A stretch of DNA of 52,264 nucleotides from an uncultured Bacteroidales bacterium (GTDB lineage: Bacteria > Bacteroidota > Bacteroidia > Bacteroidales > F082). The DNA lies in contig CALAZZ010000047.1 of assembly GCA_937926515.1 (NCBI GenBank), forward strand, positions 1 through 52,264. The letters run 5' to 3'. Position numbers and translations under genes: made by a program. The notes under the pieces are model-generated. The model was given only the letters and a program-made list of their open reading frames with translations. It made no database searches and had not been told where the DNA came from. Positions 26,287-34,226 of this stretch are shown in pieces. Numbering within the stretch: the first letter of the stretch is position 1; each line of letters opens with the position of its first letter.

Positions 26287-26318
26287 AAAAAAACCCGCTC
26301 ATCAGTGAACGGGTTTTT
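26287..26318. terminator. bidirectional terminator between ferritin and atpC
   Basis: AAAACCCG (26290-26297) pairs with CGGGTTTT (26310-26317) around a 12-base loop. It has A and T runs on both sides, so it works for both converging genes. Confidence 0.85.
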
Positions 26319-26337
26319 AAATGTTTTTATACCAACA

Positions 26338-26574
26338 TTATTCAGCTAACACCAGCACTTTATTTTTTAGCACTTCCAGTATTCCTCCGGAGATCTCAAA
26401 AAATTCAATTTTCTTTTCTCCCCGGCGAATTTTGACTCTTCCCTTTCCCAGGGCAGCAATCATAGGAGCGTGGTTATTTAAAATAGCAAACAGACCATCT
26501 ATCCCGGGAAGCTGAACCATTTCCACTTCTCCGCTATAGATAGTTTTCTCTGGTGTGATGATTTCTAGTTTCAT
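26338..26574 (-). CDS. atpC: ATP synthase F1 subunit epsilon, short form
   Basis: Couples gamma to the c-ring. At 78 aa it consists only of the N-terminal beta-sandwich (MKLEIITPEKTIYSGEVEMVQ, GIDGLFAILNNHAPMIAAL, ISGGILEVLKNKVLVLAE). The C-terminal helical hairpin that inhibits ATP hydrolysis in other bacteria is missing. This short form is usual in Bacteroidota. It follows atpD by 28 bp. Confidence 0.95.
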   Translation of the reverse strand: MKLEIITPEKTIYSGEVEMVQLPGIDGLFAILNNHAPMIAALGKGRVKIRRGEKKIEFFEISGGILEVLKNKVLVLAE

Positions 26575-26602
26575 TCCGGTTTTTTATGCTGTATCATGTG
26601 AC

Positions 26603-28108
26603 TTAGCTTGCAGCCATTATTTTCTTACCTTTTTCAATAGCCTCCTCAATTGTGCCTACAAGGTTGAAGGCTGCCTCAGGGTACTCGTCCACTTCACCAT
26701 CCATGATCATATTAAACCCTTTGATGGTGTCTTCGATTGAAACGATGGTTCCTGGTATGCCTGTAAATTGTTCAGCAACATGGAATGGCTGCGAAAGGAA
26801 ACGTTGTACCCGACGTGCACGGTGAACGATAAGTTTATCTTCTTCTGAAAGTTCATCCATTCCCAGGATAGCTATGATATCTTGTAGTTCTTTGTAACGC
26901 TGTAGGATGTTTTTAACTTTTTGAGCTGTCTTATAATGATTTTCACCAACCACGTCAGGTGTTAGGATGCGTGAAGTGGAATCGAGCGGATCAACGGCAG
27001 GATAGATGCCTAACTCAGATATTTTCCTGTTTAGTACTGTAGTTGCATCAAGGTGGGCAAAGGTTGTAGCCGGAGCCGGGTCGGTGAGGTCATCAGCAGG
27101 CACATATACTGCTTGAACAGATGTGATTGAACCGCGTTTGGTGGATGTGATCCGTTCTTGCATGATGCCCATTTCAGTTGCCAGGGTGGGCTGATAACCA
27201 ACCGCAGAAGGCATACGTCCTAAAAGAGCTGATACTTCAGAACCAGCCTGTGTAAAACGGAAAATATTATCTATAAAAAATAAAATATCACGGCCACCTG
27301 ATTTTTCATCTCCATCGCGGAAGTATTCTGCAAGTGTTAGACCACTCAATGCAACGCGGGCACGAGCGCCAGGTGGTTCGTTCATCTGACCAAACACAAG
27401 TGTGGCCTGTGACTCACCGAGGGCATTGTAATCAACCTTAGATAAATCCCATCCGCCTTTTTCAAGGCTTTCAACAAATTCTTTTCCATATTTGATCACA
27501 CCGGATTCAATCATTTCGCGGAGCAGGTCATTTCCTTCACGTGTGCGTTCGCCAACACCAGCAAATACTGACATACCGGAATATGCTTTGGCAATATTAT
27601 TGATCAGCTCCATGATGATTACAGTTTTGCCAACTCCTGCACCACCAAAAAGACCAATTTTACCACCTTTAGCATAGGGTTCTATCAAGTCAATTACTTT
27701 GATACCGGTATAAAGCACTTCTGATTGTGTGCTTAAGTTTTCGAATTTAGGTGGTTCACGATGAATGCTATATGAGCCATCTGACTTCACTTCTTTCAGG
27801 CCATCAATTGGTTCTCCAATAACATTGAATAGGCGCCCCTTGATGTTTTCCCCGGTTGGCATGGAGATGGGCTTGCCAAGTGAAACCACTTTCATTCCCC
27901 TGCGCAAACCATCTGTTGAATCCATGGCAATTGCCCTTATTGTGTTCTGACCGATGGCTTGCTGTGCTTCTAGAATGAGTAATTCACCATTGTCGCGTTT
28001 AATTTGTAAAGCATCGTGAAGATCGGGCAGGTCAGAGTCCTGGTCAAAGGCTACGTCAATCACGGGGCCAATGATTTGTGCAATGTGTCCGGTAATCGTC
28101 TTATTCAT
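26603..28108 (-). CDS. atpD: ATP synthase F1 subunit beta
   Basis: Catalytic subunit of F1, 501 aa. It has the P-loop GGAGVGKT, the catalytic Glu in GVGERTREGNDL, and the Walker B stretch ILFFIDNIFRFTQAGSEVSALLGRMPSAVGYQPTL read in pieces around the ALLGRMPS motif. The C-terminal domain is complete. The unit atpDC converges on the atpBEFHAG block, so the operon is split. A promoter box lies about 40 bp upstream. Confidence 0.98.
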   Translation of the reverse strand: MNKTITGHIAQIIGPVIDVAFDQDSDLPDLHDALQIKRDNGELLILEAQQAIGQNTIRAIAMDSTDGLRRGMKVVSLGKPISMPTGENIKGRLFNVIGEPIDGLKEVKSDGSYSIHREPPKFENLSTQSEVLYTGIKVIDLIEPYAKGGKIGLFGGAGVGKTVIIMELINNIAKAYSGMSVFAGVGERTREGNDLLREMIESGVIKYGKEFVESLEKGGWDLSKVDYNALGESQATLVFGQMNEPPGARARVALSGLTLAEYFRDGDEKSGGRDILFFIDNIFRFTQAGSEVSALLGRMPSAVGYQPTLATEMGIMQERITSTKRGSITSVQAVYVPADDLTDPAPATTFAHLDATTVLNRKISELGIYPAVDPLDSTSRILTPDVVGENHYKTAQKVKNILQRYKELQDIIAILGMDELSEEDKLIVHRARRVQRFLSQPFHVAEQFTGIPGTIVSIEDTIKGFNMIMDGEVDEYPEAAFNLVGTIEEAIEKGKKIMAAS

Positions 28109-28148
28109 TTGGTAAGCAATGAGTTTAAGATAAATTTAATTTTGGGTG

Positions 28149-28156
28149 CAAAGATA
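28149..28156 (-). promoter_or_regulatory. atpD -7 promoter box (TATCTTTG)
   Basis: The minus strand reads TATCTTTG, a consensus match, giving atpDC its own promoter with a leader of about 35 nt. Confidence 0.6.
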
Positions 28157-28247
28157 AAACTTACTGTGGTTTTATTGGCCACTCAGGAGTCGAAAAATAA
28201 AAAAATATCAAGAATAGCTGGATTTTAATAAATTAATTAACAGCCTT

Positions 28248-28886
28248 TTAAATACCACTCAAAAACTTTCTTTCGAAAAGTAGCAACCACATTACACCAA
28301 TGGTGATGGAGGCATCAGCAATATTAAACACAGGCCTGAAGAATACAAAGTATCCATCACTGCCGAAAATAAATGCTGGTATCCACGATGGCGCATCAGC
28401 CTGGGATAGGGTTAAAACAGGGAAGTAAAACATATCCACAACCCTGCCGTGTAAGAATGCGGCATAACCACCGGACTCGGGCATGAAGGTCGCCACGGTA
28501 TGATAACTGCTGGCACTGAACAACATCCCATAAAAAGCACTGTCTATGATGTTCCCAATGGCACCGGCAAGAACAAGCGAAATACCGAAGACGGGCCCGA
28601 AAGAGATTTTTTTACGAGTGATCTTGAACAAATAAAAACCAATGGCTATTACGGCAAGAATACGAAATAGACTGAGTGCGAGCTTACCCCACTCACCGGC
28701 AAATTGAAGGCCAAAGGCCATGCCGTAGTTTTCGGTAAAATGAATGAGAAACCAATCGCCTATAACAGGGATTTCCTGTCCTATGGTCATGTTCAGCTTG
28801 ATCCAGAATTTTGACGCCTGATCAACAATCAGAATCAGGAAAACTATTATAAGTGCTCTTTTCAAAATTTTTATGGAATTGGTCAA
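28248..28886 (-). CDS. lspA: lipoprotein signal peptidase (signal peptidase II)
   Basis: Cleaves the signal peptide of prolipoproteins in the inner membrane. The protein has four hydrophobic segments, the ILIVDQASKFWIK start, and the two catalytic aspartates in GNIIDSAFYG and FNIADASITIGV. At 212 aa it is longer than the roughly 165-aa E. coli form, because of an insertion between these motifs (about residues 125-170), which Bacteroidota homologues share. No ATG is available. TTG at 28886 and TTG at 28865 (giving M-K-R-A-L) are possible starts, the second being closer to family practice. Confidence 0.92.
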   Translation of the reverse strand: MTNSIKILKRALIIVFLILIVDQASKFWIKLNMTIGQEIPVIGDWFLIHFTENYGMAFGLQFAGEWGKLALSLFRILAVIAIGFYLFKITRKKISFGPVFGISLVLAGAIGNIIDSAFYGMLFSASSYHTVATFMPESGGYAAFLHGRVVDMFYFPVLTLSQADAPSWIPAFIFGSDGYFVFFRPVFNIADASITIGVMWLLLFERKFLSGI

Positions 28887-28964
28887 TATGAAAGATGCTT
28901 CGGATCAGGACAACCCGAAAAACATGAGTATAAAATATTGGTTTGCAGCCTTGTAAAATGACAT

Positions 28965-29378
28965 TTAACCTGCTTTTTGCTGCAACTTGGCTTCAATACT
29001 GAGTGTTGCATGAGGTACAATCCGCAGCCTTTCTTTTGCAATTAGTTTACCTGTGGCCCTGCACACACCATAAGTTTTGTTCTCAATGCGGATTAATGCG
29101 TTTTCAAGGTTGTTGATAAATTTTTGCTGGCGGGCTGCCAGTTTGCCGTTTTCCTCTTTGGAAAGCACATGATATCCCTCTTCGAGAACCTTAAAAGTAG
29201 GTGATGTATCGTTGGTTCCGTGTTCATCGTTATTAGAAAGTGCTTCTGTAAGCACTTTCAGATCAGACTTTGCTTTCTCAAGTTTTTTCAAAATAATTGT
29301 TCTGAACTCTTCTAACTCCTCATCAGAATACCTGGTCTTTTTTGCCTCGGTCTCCTGCACTTTTTCTTGCTCTTTCAT
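28965..29378 (-). CDS. TraR/DksA family protein without a complete zinc finger
   Basis: A 137-aa DksA-like protein. DksA enters the RNA polymerase secondary channel and modulates transcription with ppGpp. A long charged coiled coil covers about residues 18-85 (EELEEFRTIILKKLEKAKSDL). The DksA end motif IENKTYGVCRATGKLIAKERLRIVPHA follows. Only one Cys remains where canonical DksA has four, so zinc binding is unlikely. Bacteroidota homologues are often like this. It sits 78 bp before lspA on the same strand. Confidence 0.88.
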   Translation of the reverse strand: MKEQEKVQETEAKKTRYSDEELEEFRTIILKKLEKAKSDLKVLTEALSNNDEHGTNDTSPTFKVLEEGYHVLSKEENGKLAARQQKFINNLENALIRIENKTYGVCRATGKLIAKERLRIVPHATLSIEAKLQQKAG

Positions 29379-29482
29379 AATCTATCGTATTAAGTTCTGC
29401 GCTACCGATTAATTCGGATTGCGCAATAAATATAATGCATTTTTTTGTCAATTGTTATATGAATAAACTAAAAAATATCCGA

Positions 29483-32400
29483 TCATGTTTTTTTACTGAT
29501 CCTAAGTTTTACTTGAACTTCCTCACTTAACTCATTATCATATACATCCCCACCATTAAGGTGATCTGTTAATTTCATCACGGCCAAAGTTTCCGAGCAA
29601 ATATAATCGCGGAACTGCTGGAGTGCTTCTTTCAGATTTTCATTGGTTTCCACTTCAAGTAATATATGATCCGTAACATCGAATCCCAGTTCTTTTCGCA
29701 TATTTTGAACCCTATTCACAAGTTCACGGGCAAGACCTTCATTAACGAGTTCGGGAGTCAACGTCATATCAAGGGCTACGGTCAGCTTATCCATGGTTGA
29801 AACACTCCAACCGGGTATATCTTCAGTTGTGATCTCTACATCATTAAGAAGCAATTCAACTTGCTCGGCTCCTAAATTCAAGATTTCTGATCCTTTTTTC
29901 TCAAATTGCCTGATGTCGTCCTGTTCAAACCTGGCCAGGGCTGCTGATATTTGTTTCATCAGTTTTCCATAGCGCGGCCCGAGTGTTTTGAAGTTTGGCT
30001 TGATTTTTTTGACCAATATTCCCGCGTCATCTTTCAAATATTCAACTGTTTTCACGTTCACTTCTGAAAGTATCAATGGTTCAACACCTTCAAGCTGTTT
30101 TTGCATTTTAGCTCCCGAAACGGGGATCATAATTTTGTTTAATGGTTGGCGAACACGTATGTTTGCTTTTTTTCGCAGCGACAATACCATTGACGAGAAC
30201 TGTTGAGCCATTTGCATTCGCTCTTCAAGCTTTTTATCGATAAAATTCTTGTTTGCAGCAGGGAAGTCTGTAAGGTGCACAGATTCAACATCATGCTTTT
30301 GAGTAACAGCATTCAGGTCAATGAAAATTCTTTCGGTAAAGAAAGGTGCAATTGGAGAAGAGAGTTGTGCGATAATCTCAAGACAAGTGTACAAAGTTTG
30401 ATATGCCGAAATTTTGTCGTTTGTATATTGCCCTTTCCAGAATCTCCGGCGCGAAAGCCTTACATACCAATTACTTAAATGTTCATCAACAAATGTTTGT
30501 ATAGCCCTGCCAGCCCTTGTGGGTTCATAGTTGGAAAAAGACTCATCGACAATCAAAATTAGTGAGTTTAGTTCTGAAAGTATCCAGCGGTCAATCTCCG
30601 GACGTTCATTTAAAGCGATTTCATCTTCTGCATAGGTGAAACCATCAATGTTGGCATAAAGAGCAAAAAAAGCGTAGGTATTGTAAAGTGTTCCAAAAAA
30701 CTTGCGCCGGATCTCATCAAGCCCGTTAAGGTCAAATTTAAGGTTGTCCCATGGTTGGGCATTTGTAATCATATACCATCGGGTGGCATCAGGTCCGTAT
30801 TTTTCGATGGTATCAAAAGGATCCACAGCATTGCCAAGTCTTTTTGACATTTTATTGCCATTCTTATCCAACACCAATCCATTGGACACTACTGTTTTAA
30901 AGGCAACAGAATCAAATAACATAACGGCAATGGCATGTAAGGTGAAAAACCATCCTCTAGTTTGGTCAACACCTTCGGCTATAAAATCAGCCGGAAAATT
31001 TGATTTAAAGACTTCCTTATTTTCAAATGGAAAATGGAACTGTGCATAAGGCATAGCTCCCGAGTCGAACCAAACGTCAATTAAATCGGGTTCGCGATAC
31101 ATGGGTTTTCCGCTGTTGGAAACCAATACAATTTGATCAGCATAAGGTCGATGCAGGTCAAAAGTATCATAATTGGTTTTGCTGGTAAGGCCGGGCTGAT
31201 AATCGGAAAATGGATTTTCGCTCATGAAACCGGCTTCAATGCTCTTTTCAATCGCATTTTTTAAATGTTCAACTGATCCAATACAAATTTGCTCCGATTT
31301 ATCCTCTGCTGTCCAAATAGGTAAAGGCACTCCCCAAAAGCGCGAACGTGAAAGATTCCAGTCAACAAGGTTTTCGAGCCAGTTTCCAAAACGGCCTTCA
31401 CCTGTTGCTTTTGGTTTCCAGTTGATGGTTTTGTTGTGTTCAAGCATTTTATCCTTGAAAGCAGTTGTTCTGATAAACCAGCTGTCAAGAGGATAATAGA
31501 GGATGGGTTTATCTGTACGCCAGCAATGCGGATAGTTGTGGGTATATTTTTCAATACGGAAAGCTTTGTTATCTTTTTTTAGCATTACAGCCAAGTCAAC
31601 GTCCAGGCTGGGGGCATCCTTTCCAAGGCTTTCATCATATTCGTTTTTCACAAAACGTCCGGCATACTCCTGATATAATGACATATTAACCTGGGTTCTG
31701 ACAAATTCAGCATCCAGCTCTTCGATGGGATAAAATCGTCCTTTCAGGTCCACCATGGGGCGCATTTTCCCTTCACGGTCAATCAGAAGCAAGGGTACAA
31801 TACCTGATGCCTTTGCTACCCGGTCGTCATCAGCTCCGAATGTAGGTGCTATATGAACAATGCCGGTACCATCTTCAGTGGTAACAAAATCGCCTGTCAC
31901 TATTCTGAAGGCGTCGCCTGCCGGACGCACCCATGGTATGAGTTGTTTATAAGTAAGACCTTCAAAATGAACCCCCTTATAAACCTTAACGATACGATAA
32001 GGTATCTTTTTATCACCAGTTTTGTATTCCTCAAAGGGGAGATCATGCATGCTTTCATCAAAGTAGGAAGAAACCAGATCCTTAGCCAGGATCACTTTGA
32101 TTTGCTGTCCTGTATATGGGTTAAAACTTTCTACCAAAACATAATCAATGTTTGGTCCTACAGCCAAAGCTGTATTTGAAGGTAGCGTCCAAGGAGTTGT
32201 TGTCCAGGCAAGAAAATAAACCGGATCATTATCAGTAAAAAGGAATTCTGAATTGTCATCCCGATTAACTTCAAATTGAGCAGTAGCCGAGGTATCCTTT
32301 ACATCACGATAACATCCGGGCTGATTCAGCTCGTGTGTGCTTAATCCTGTACCGGCAGCAGGCGAATAGGGTTGAATGGTATAGCCCTTGTATAGCAGAT

Positions 32401-32914
32401 CTTTTTCATATAGTTTAGCCAATAAATACCAAACCGTTTCGATATATTTATTGTCAAATGTAATATAAGGATTCTCAAGATCAACCCAGTATCCCATGCT
32501 TCGTGTGAGTTCATCCCATAAATCCTTATACTTCATAACCTCCTTGCGACAGGCAGCATTGTACTCCTCAACAGTGATTTTCTTGCCAATATCTTCCTTG
32601 GTTATACCAAGGGTTTTTTCCACGCTTATTTCCACCGGTAGCCCATGAGTGTCCCAACCGCCTTTACGTTCAACAAATTTACCTTTAAGCGTTTGGTAAC
32701 GACAAAATATATCTTTAATGGCCCGTGCCATAACATGGTGAATACCAGGTACGCCATTGGCTGATGGCGGCCCCTCGTAAAATACAAATGGTTCGGCACC
32801 TTGCCTAAGCGCCAGGCTTTTATTAAAAATTTCCTTTTCTTCCCAGAATTTTCTTATTTCTTTTCCGGTTTGAGAGAGGTTTAATTGTTTGTATTCGTTA
32901 TATTTTGCTTTCAT
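29483..32914 (-). CDS. ileS: isoleucyl-tRNA synthetase
   Basis: Charges tRNA-Ile. The 1143-aa class I enzyme has the HIGH-equivalent in PPSANGVPGIHHVMARAIKD (about 50-69) and the KMSKR loop in LDKNGNKMSKRLGNAVDPF. The editing domain appears as TTPWTLPSNTALAVGP. The C-terminal part is long and lacks the zinc-binding Cys cluster of E. coli IleS, as in eukaryotic-type (type 2) IleS, which often goes with mupirocin tolerance. The longest frame starts at TTG 32917; the adjoining ATG at 32914 is used. Confidence 0.96.
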   Translation of the reverse strand: MKAKYNEYKQLNLSQTGKEIRKFWEEKEIFNKSLALRQGAEPFVFYEGPPSANGVPGIHHVMARAIKDIFCRYQTLKGKFVERKGGWDTHGLPVEISVEKTLGITKEDIGKKITVEEYNAACRKEVMKYKDLWDELTRSMGYWVDLENPYITFDNKYIETVWYLLAKLYEKDLLYKGYTIQPYSPAAGTGLSTHELNQPGCYRDVKDTSATAQFEVNRDDNSEFLFTDNDPVYFLAWTTTPWTLPSNTALAVGPNIDYVLVESFNPYTGQQIKVILAKDLVSSYFDESMHDLPFEEYKTGDKKIPYRIVKVYKGVHFEGLTYKQLIPWVRPAGDAFRIVTGDFVTTEDGTGIVHIAPTFGADDDRVAKASGIVPLLLIDREGKMRPMVDLKGRFYPIEELDAEFVRTQVNMSLYQEYAGRFVKNEYDESLGKDAPSLDVDLAVMLKKDNKAFRIEKYTHNYPHCWRTDKPILYYPLDSWFIRTTAFKDKMLEHNKTINWKPKATGEGRFGNWLENLVDWNLSRSRFWGVPLPIWTAEDKSEQICIGSVEHLKNAIEKSIEAGFMSENPFSDYQPGLTSKTNYDTFDLHRPYADQIVLVSNSGKPMYREPDLIDVWFDSGAMPYAQFHFPFENKEVFKSNFPADFIAEGVDQTRGWFFTLHAIAVMLFDSVAFKTVVSNGLVLDKNGNKMSKRLGNAVDPFDTIEKYGPDATRWYMITNAQPWDNLKFDLNGLDEIRRKFFGTLYNTYAFFALYANIDGFTYAEDEIALNERPEIDRWILSELNSLILIVDESFSNYEPTRAGRAIQTFVDEHLSNWYVRLSRRRFWKGQYTNDKISAYQTLYTCLEIIAQLSSPIAPFFTERIFIDLNAVTQKHDVESVHLTDFPAANKNFIDKKLEERMQMAQQFSSMVLSLRKKANIRVRQPLNKIMIPVSGAKMQKQLEGVEPLILSEVNVKTVEYLKDDAGILVKKIKPNFKTLGPRYGKLMKQISAALARFEQDDIRQFEKKGSEILNLGAEQVELLLNDVEITTEDIPGWSVSTMDKLTVALDMTLTPELVNEGLARELVNRVQNMRKELGFDVTDHILLEVETNENLKEALQQFRDYICSETLAVMKLTDHLNGGDVYDNELSEEVQVKLRISKKT

Positions 32915-32949
32915 CAAAACTTGGTTTATCCCCTAATTTTTGCAGGCTG

Positions 32950-32957
32950 CAAAGCTA
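32950..32957 (-). promoter_or_regulatory. ileS -7 promoter box (TAGCTTTG)
   Basis: The minus strand reads TAGCTTTG, a consensus match, 35 bp before the ileS ATG. Confidence 0.55.
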
Positions 32958-33131
32958 AAAAAAAAGCTGTTACTGAAAGCAATAGCACCCGAAACACATG
33001 CGCCGGACAAGTTTTTTCCCATTTGGATAATAAGAATTGCGTAAAAGTACTGGTTTTGCCTTCGCGTTTTTACAGAATATTTCATTGTGAAATCAGTAAC
33101 AATGGATGGGCTTAAATTTTAAGATTCACCA

Positions 33132-33139
33132 TATTTTTG
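33132..33139 (+). promoter_or_regulatory. hydrogenase operon -7 promoter box (TATTTTTG)
   Basis: TATTTTTG matches TAnnTTTG and lies 54 bp before the first gene of the hyd operon. No -33 TTG is seen at the usual distance, which may mean activator dependence. Confidence 0.5.
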
Positions 33140-33193
33140 CATTATGATTGTTAAACAAATCACAATAAGTCAAACCTAAAAATTTTGAAGAAC

Positions 33194-33709
33194 ATGAAAA
33201 AAGCTAAAATCTTAATTGTAGATGATGATCAGGATGTGATCATTACTCTAGAACAAATCCTTGAGAATGAAGGCTATGAAGTAATCTCCGCCTATAATAA
33301 AAAGGAAGGACTAGCCTTGGCATTGAAAGAAAAACCTGACCTGGCCATTTTGGATGTGATGATGACAACCCATTACGAAGGATTTGAAATGGCCCGGGAA
33401 TTTGTTGACAATCCTGAGCTTAAAGGTATTCCTACACTAATGGAAACCTCGATTGAGGTACTCATGACAACGAAGCCCAGTGTACAGGCTATGGCACGAG
33501 AATTCAGAAGTGATCCGAATTACAAAGAGCTTCAGGTAATTCTAATTCGTGATATCGTAACCGGTAATTCCGGAATTGATTATCGTGCTGAAGACGGCCG
33601 CTCGGTCTGGGTTCCGGTGGATGGATTTATTCGTAAACCGGTAGAAAAAAGCAGGTTGCTCCCTGAAGTTGAACGCTTACTTGAAAAGAATCAATTGCAC
33701 AATGCGTAA
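33194..33709 (+). CDS. single-domain response regulator with an insertion
   Basis: A 171-aa receiver protein with no output domain. It shows the acidic pocket (ILIVDDDQDV, Asp10-12), the phosphoacceptor Asp54 in DLAILDVMM and Lys148 in PVDGFIRKPV. About 40 residues are added between the GIPTLMETS strand and the VPVDGF strand, so the chain is longer than a normal 120-aa receiver. It is the first gene of the hyd operon, 46 bp before hydC. It is likely to take phosphate from one of the two kinases in the operon and act by protein contact. The apparent start at TTG 33185 is rejected in favour of ATG. Confidence 0.88.
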   Translation: MKKAKILIVDDDQDVIITLEQILENEGYEVISAYNKKEGLALALKEKPDLAILDVMMTTHYEGFEMAREFVDNPELKGIPTLMETSIEVLMTTKPSVQAMAREFRSDPNYKELQVILIRDIVTGNSGIDYRAEDGRSVWVPVDGFIRKPVEKSRLLPEVERLLEKNQLHNA

Positions 33710-33755
33710 TGCATTAATGATATAGCTGACTTTGTACCATCAAATCAAACTAACA

Positions 33756-34226
33756 ATGAATAGCACAATTCACGAAATCCTGAAAAACTACCCAAATGCA
33801 GGCCGGGATAGCCTGATACCAATATTACAGAATGTACAGGAGAAAATGGGCTTTCTATCGGAAGAATCAGTTATTGAGGTAGGTAAATATCTCAAAATGC
33901 CTTCGAGTAAGATATTTGGGGTTGCCACATTTTACAATCAGTTCCGCTTTACCCAACCAGGTAAGTATCATATACAGGTATGTCGTGGGACTGCATGCCA
34001 TGTGCTTGGATCAGCCACAGTGTTGGATGAGATTGAAAAGCAGCTCAAGGTGAAAACAGGGCAAACAACCAAGGATAAACTTTTCAGCCTTGAAGTAGTG
34101 GCTTGTATCGGTGCTTGTGGATTGGCACCTGTGATCAGCATAAATGGTGAATTTCATGCAAAAGTTACCACTGCCTCAATTAAAGACATCATTGAGGATT
34201 ACAGAAACAGGGAGGAACAACAATGA
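33756..34226 (+). CDS. hydC: NADH/ferredoxin [FeFe]-hydrogenase, NuoE-like [2Fe-2S] subunit
   Basis: Small electron-transfer subunit of a trimeric bifurcating or confurcating hydrogenase. The 156-aa chain has the NuoE helical start (LIPILQNVQEKMGFLSEESV, FGVATFYNQF). A thioredoxin-like [2Fe-2S] domain follows with Cys76 and Cys81 (VCRGTACHV) and Cys117 and Cys121 (VVACIGACGLAP). The longer frame begins at TTG; ATG 33756 (MNSTIHEIL) fits the family better. Its last four bases overlap the hydB start (ATGA), so the two are coupled. Confidence 0.93.
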   Translation: MNSTIHEILKNYPNAGRDSLIPILQNVQEKMGFLSEESVIEVGKYLKMPSSKIFGVATFYNQFRFTQPGKYHIQVCRGTACHVLGSATVLDEIEKQLKVKTGQTTKDKLFSLEVVACIGACGLAPVISINGEFHAKVTTASIKDIIEDYRNREEQQ

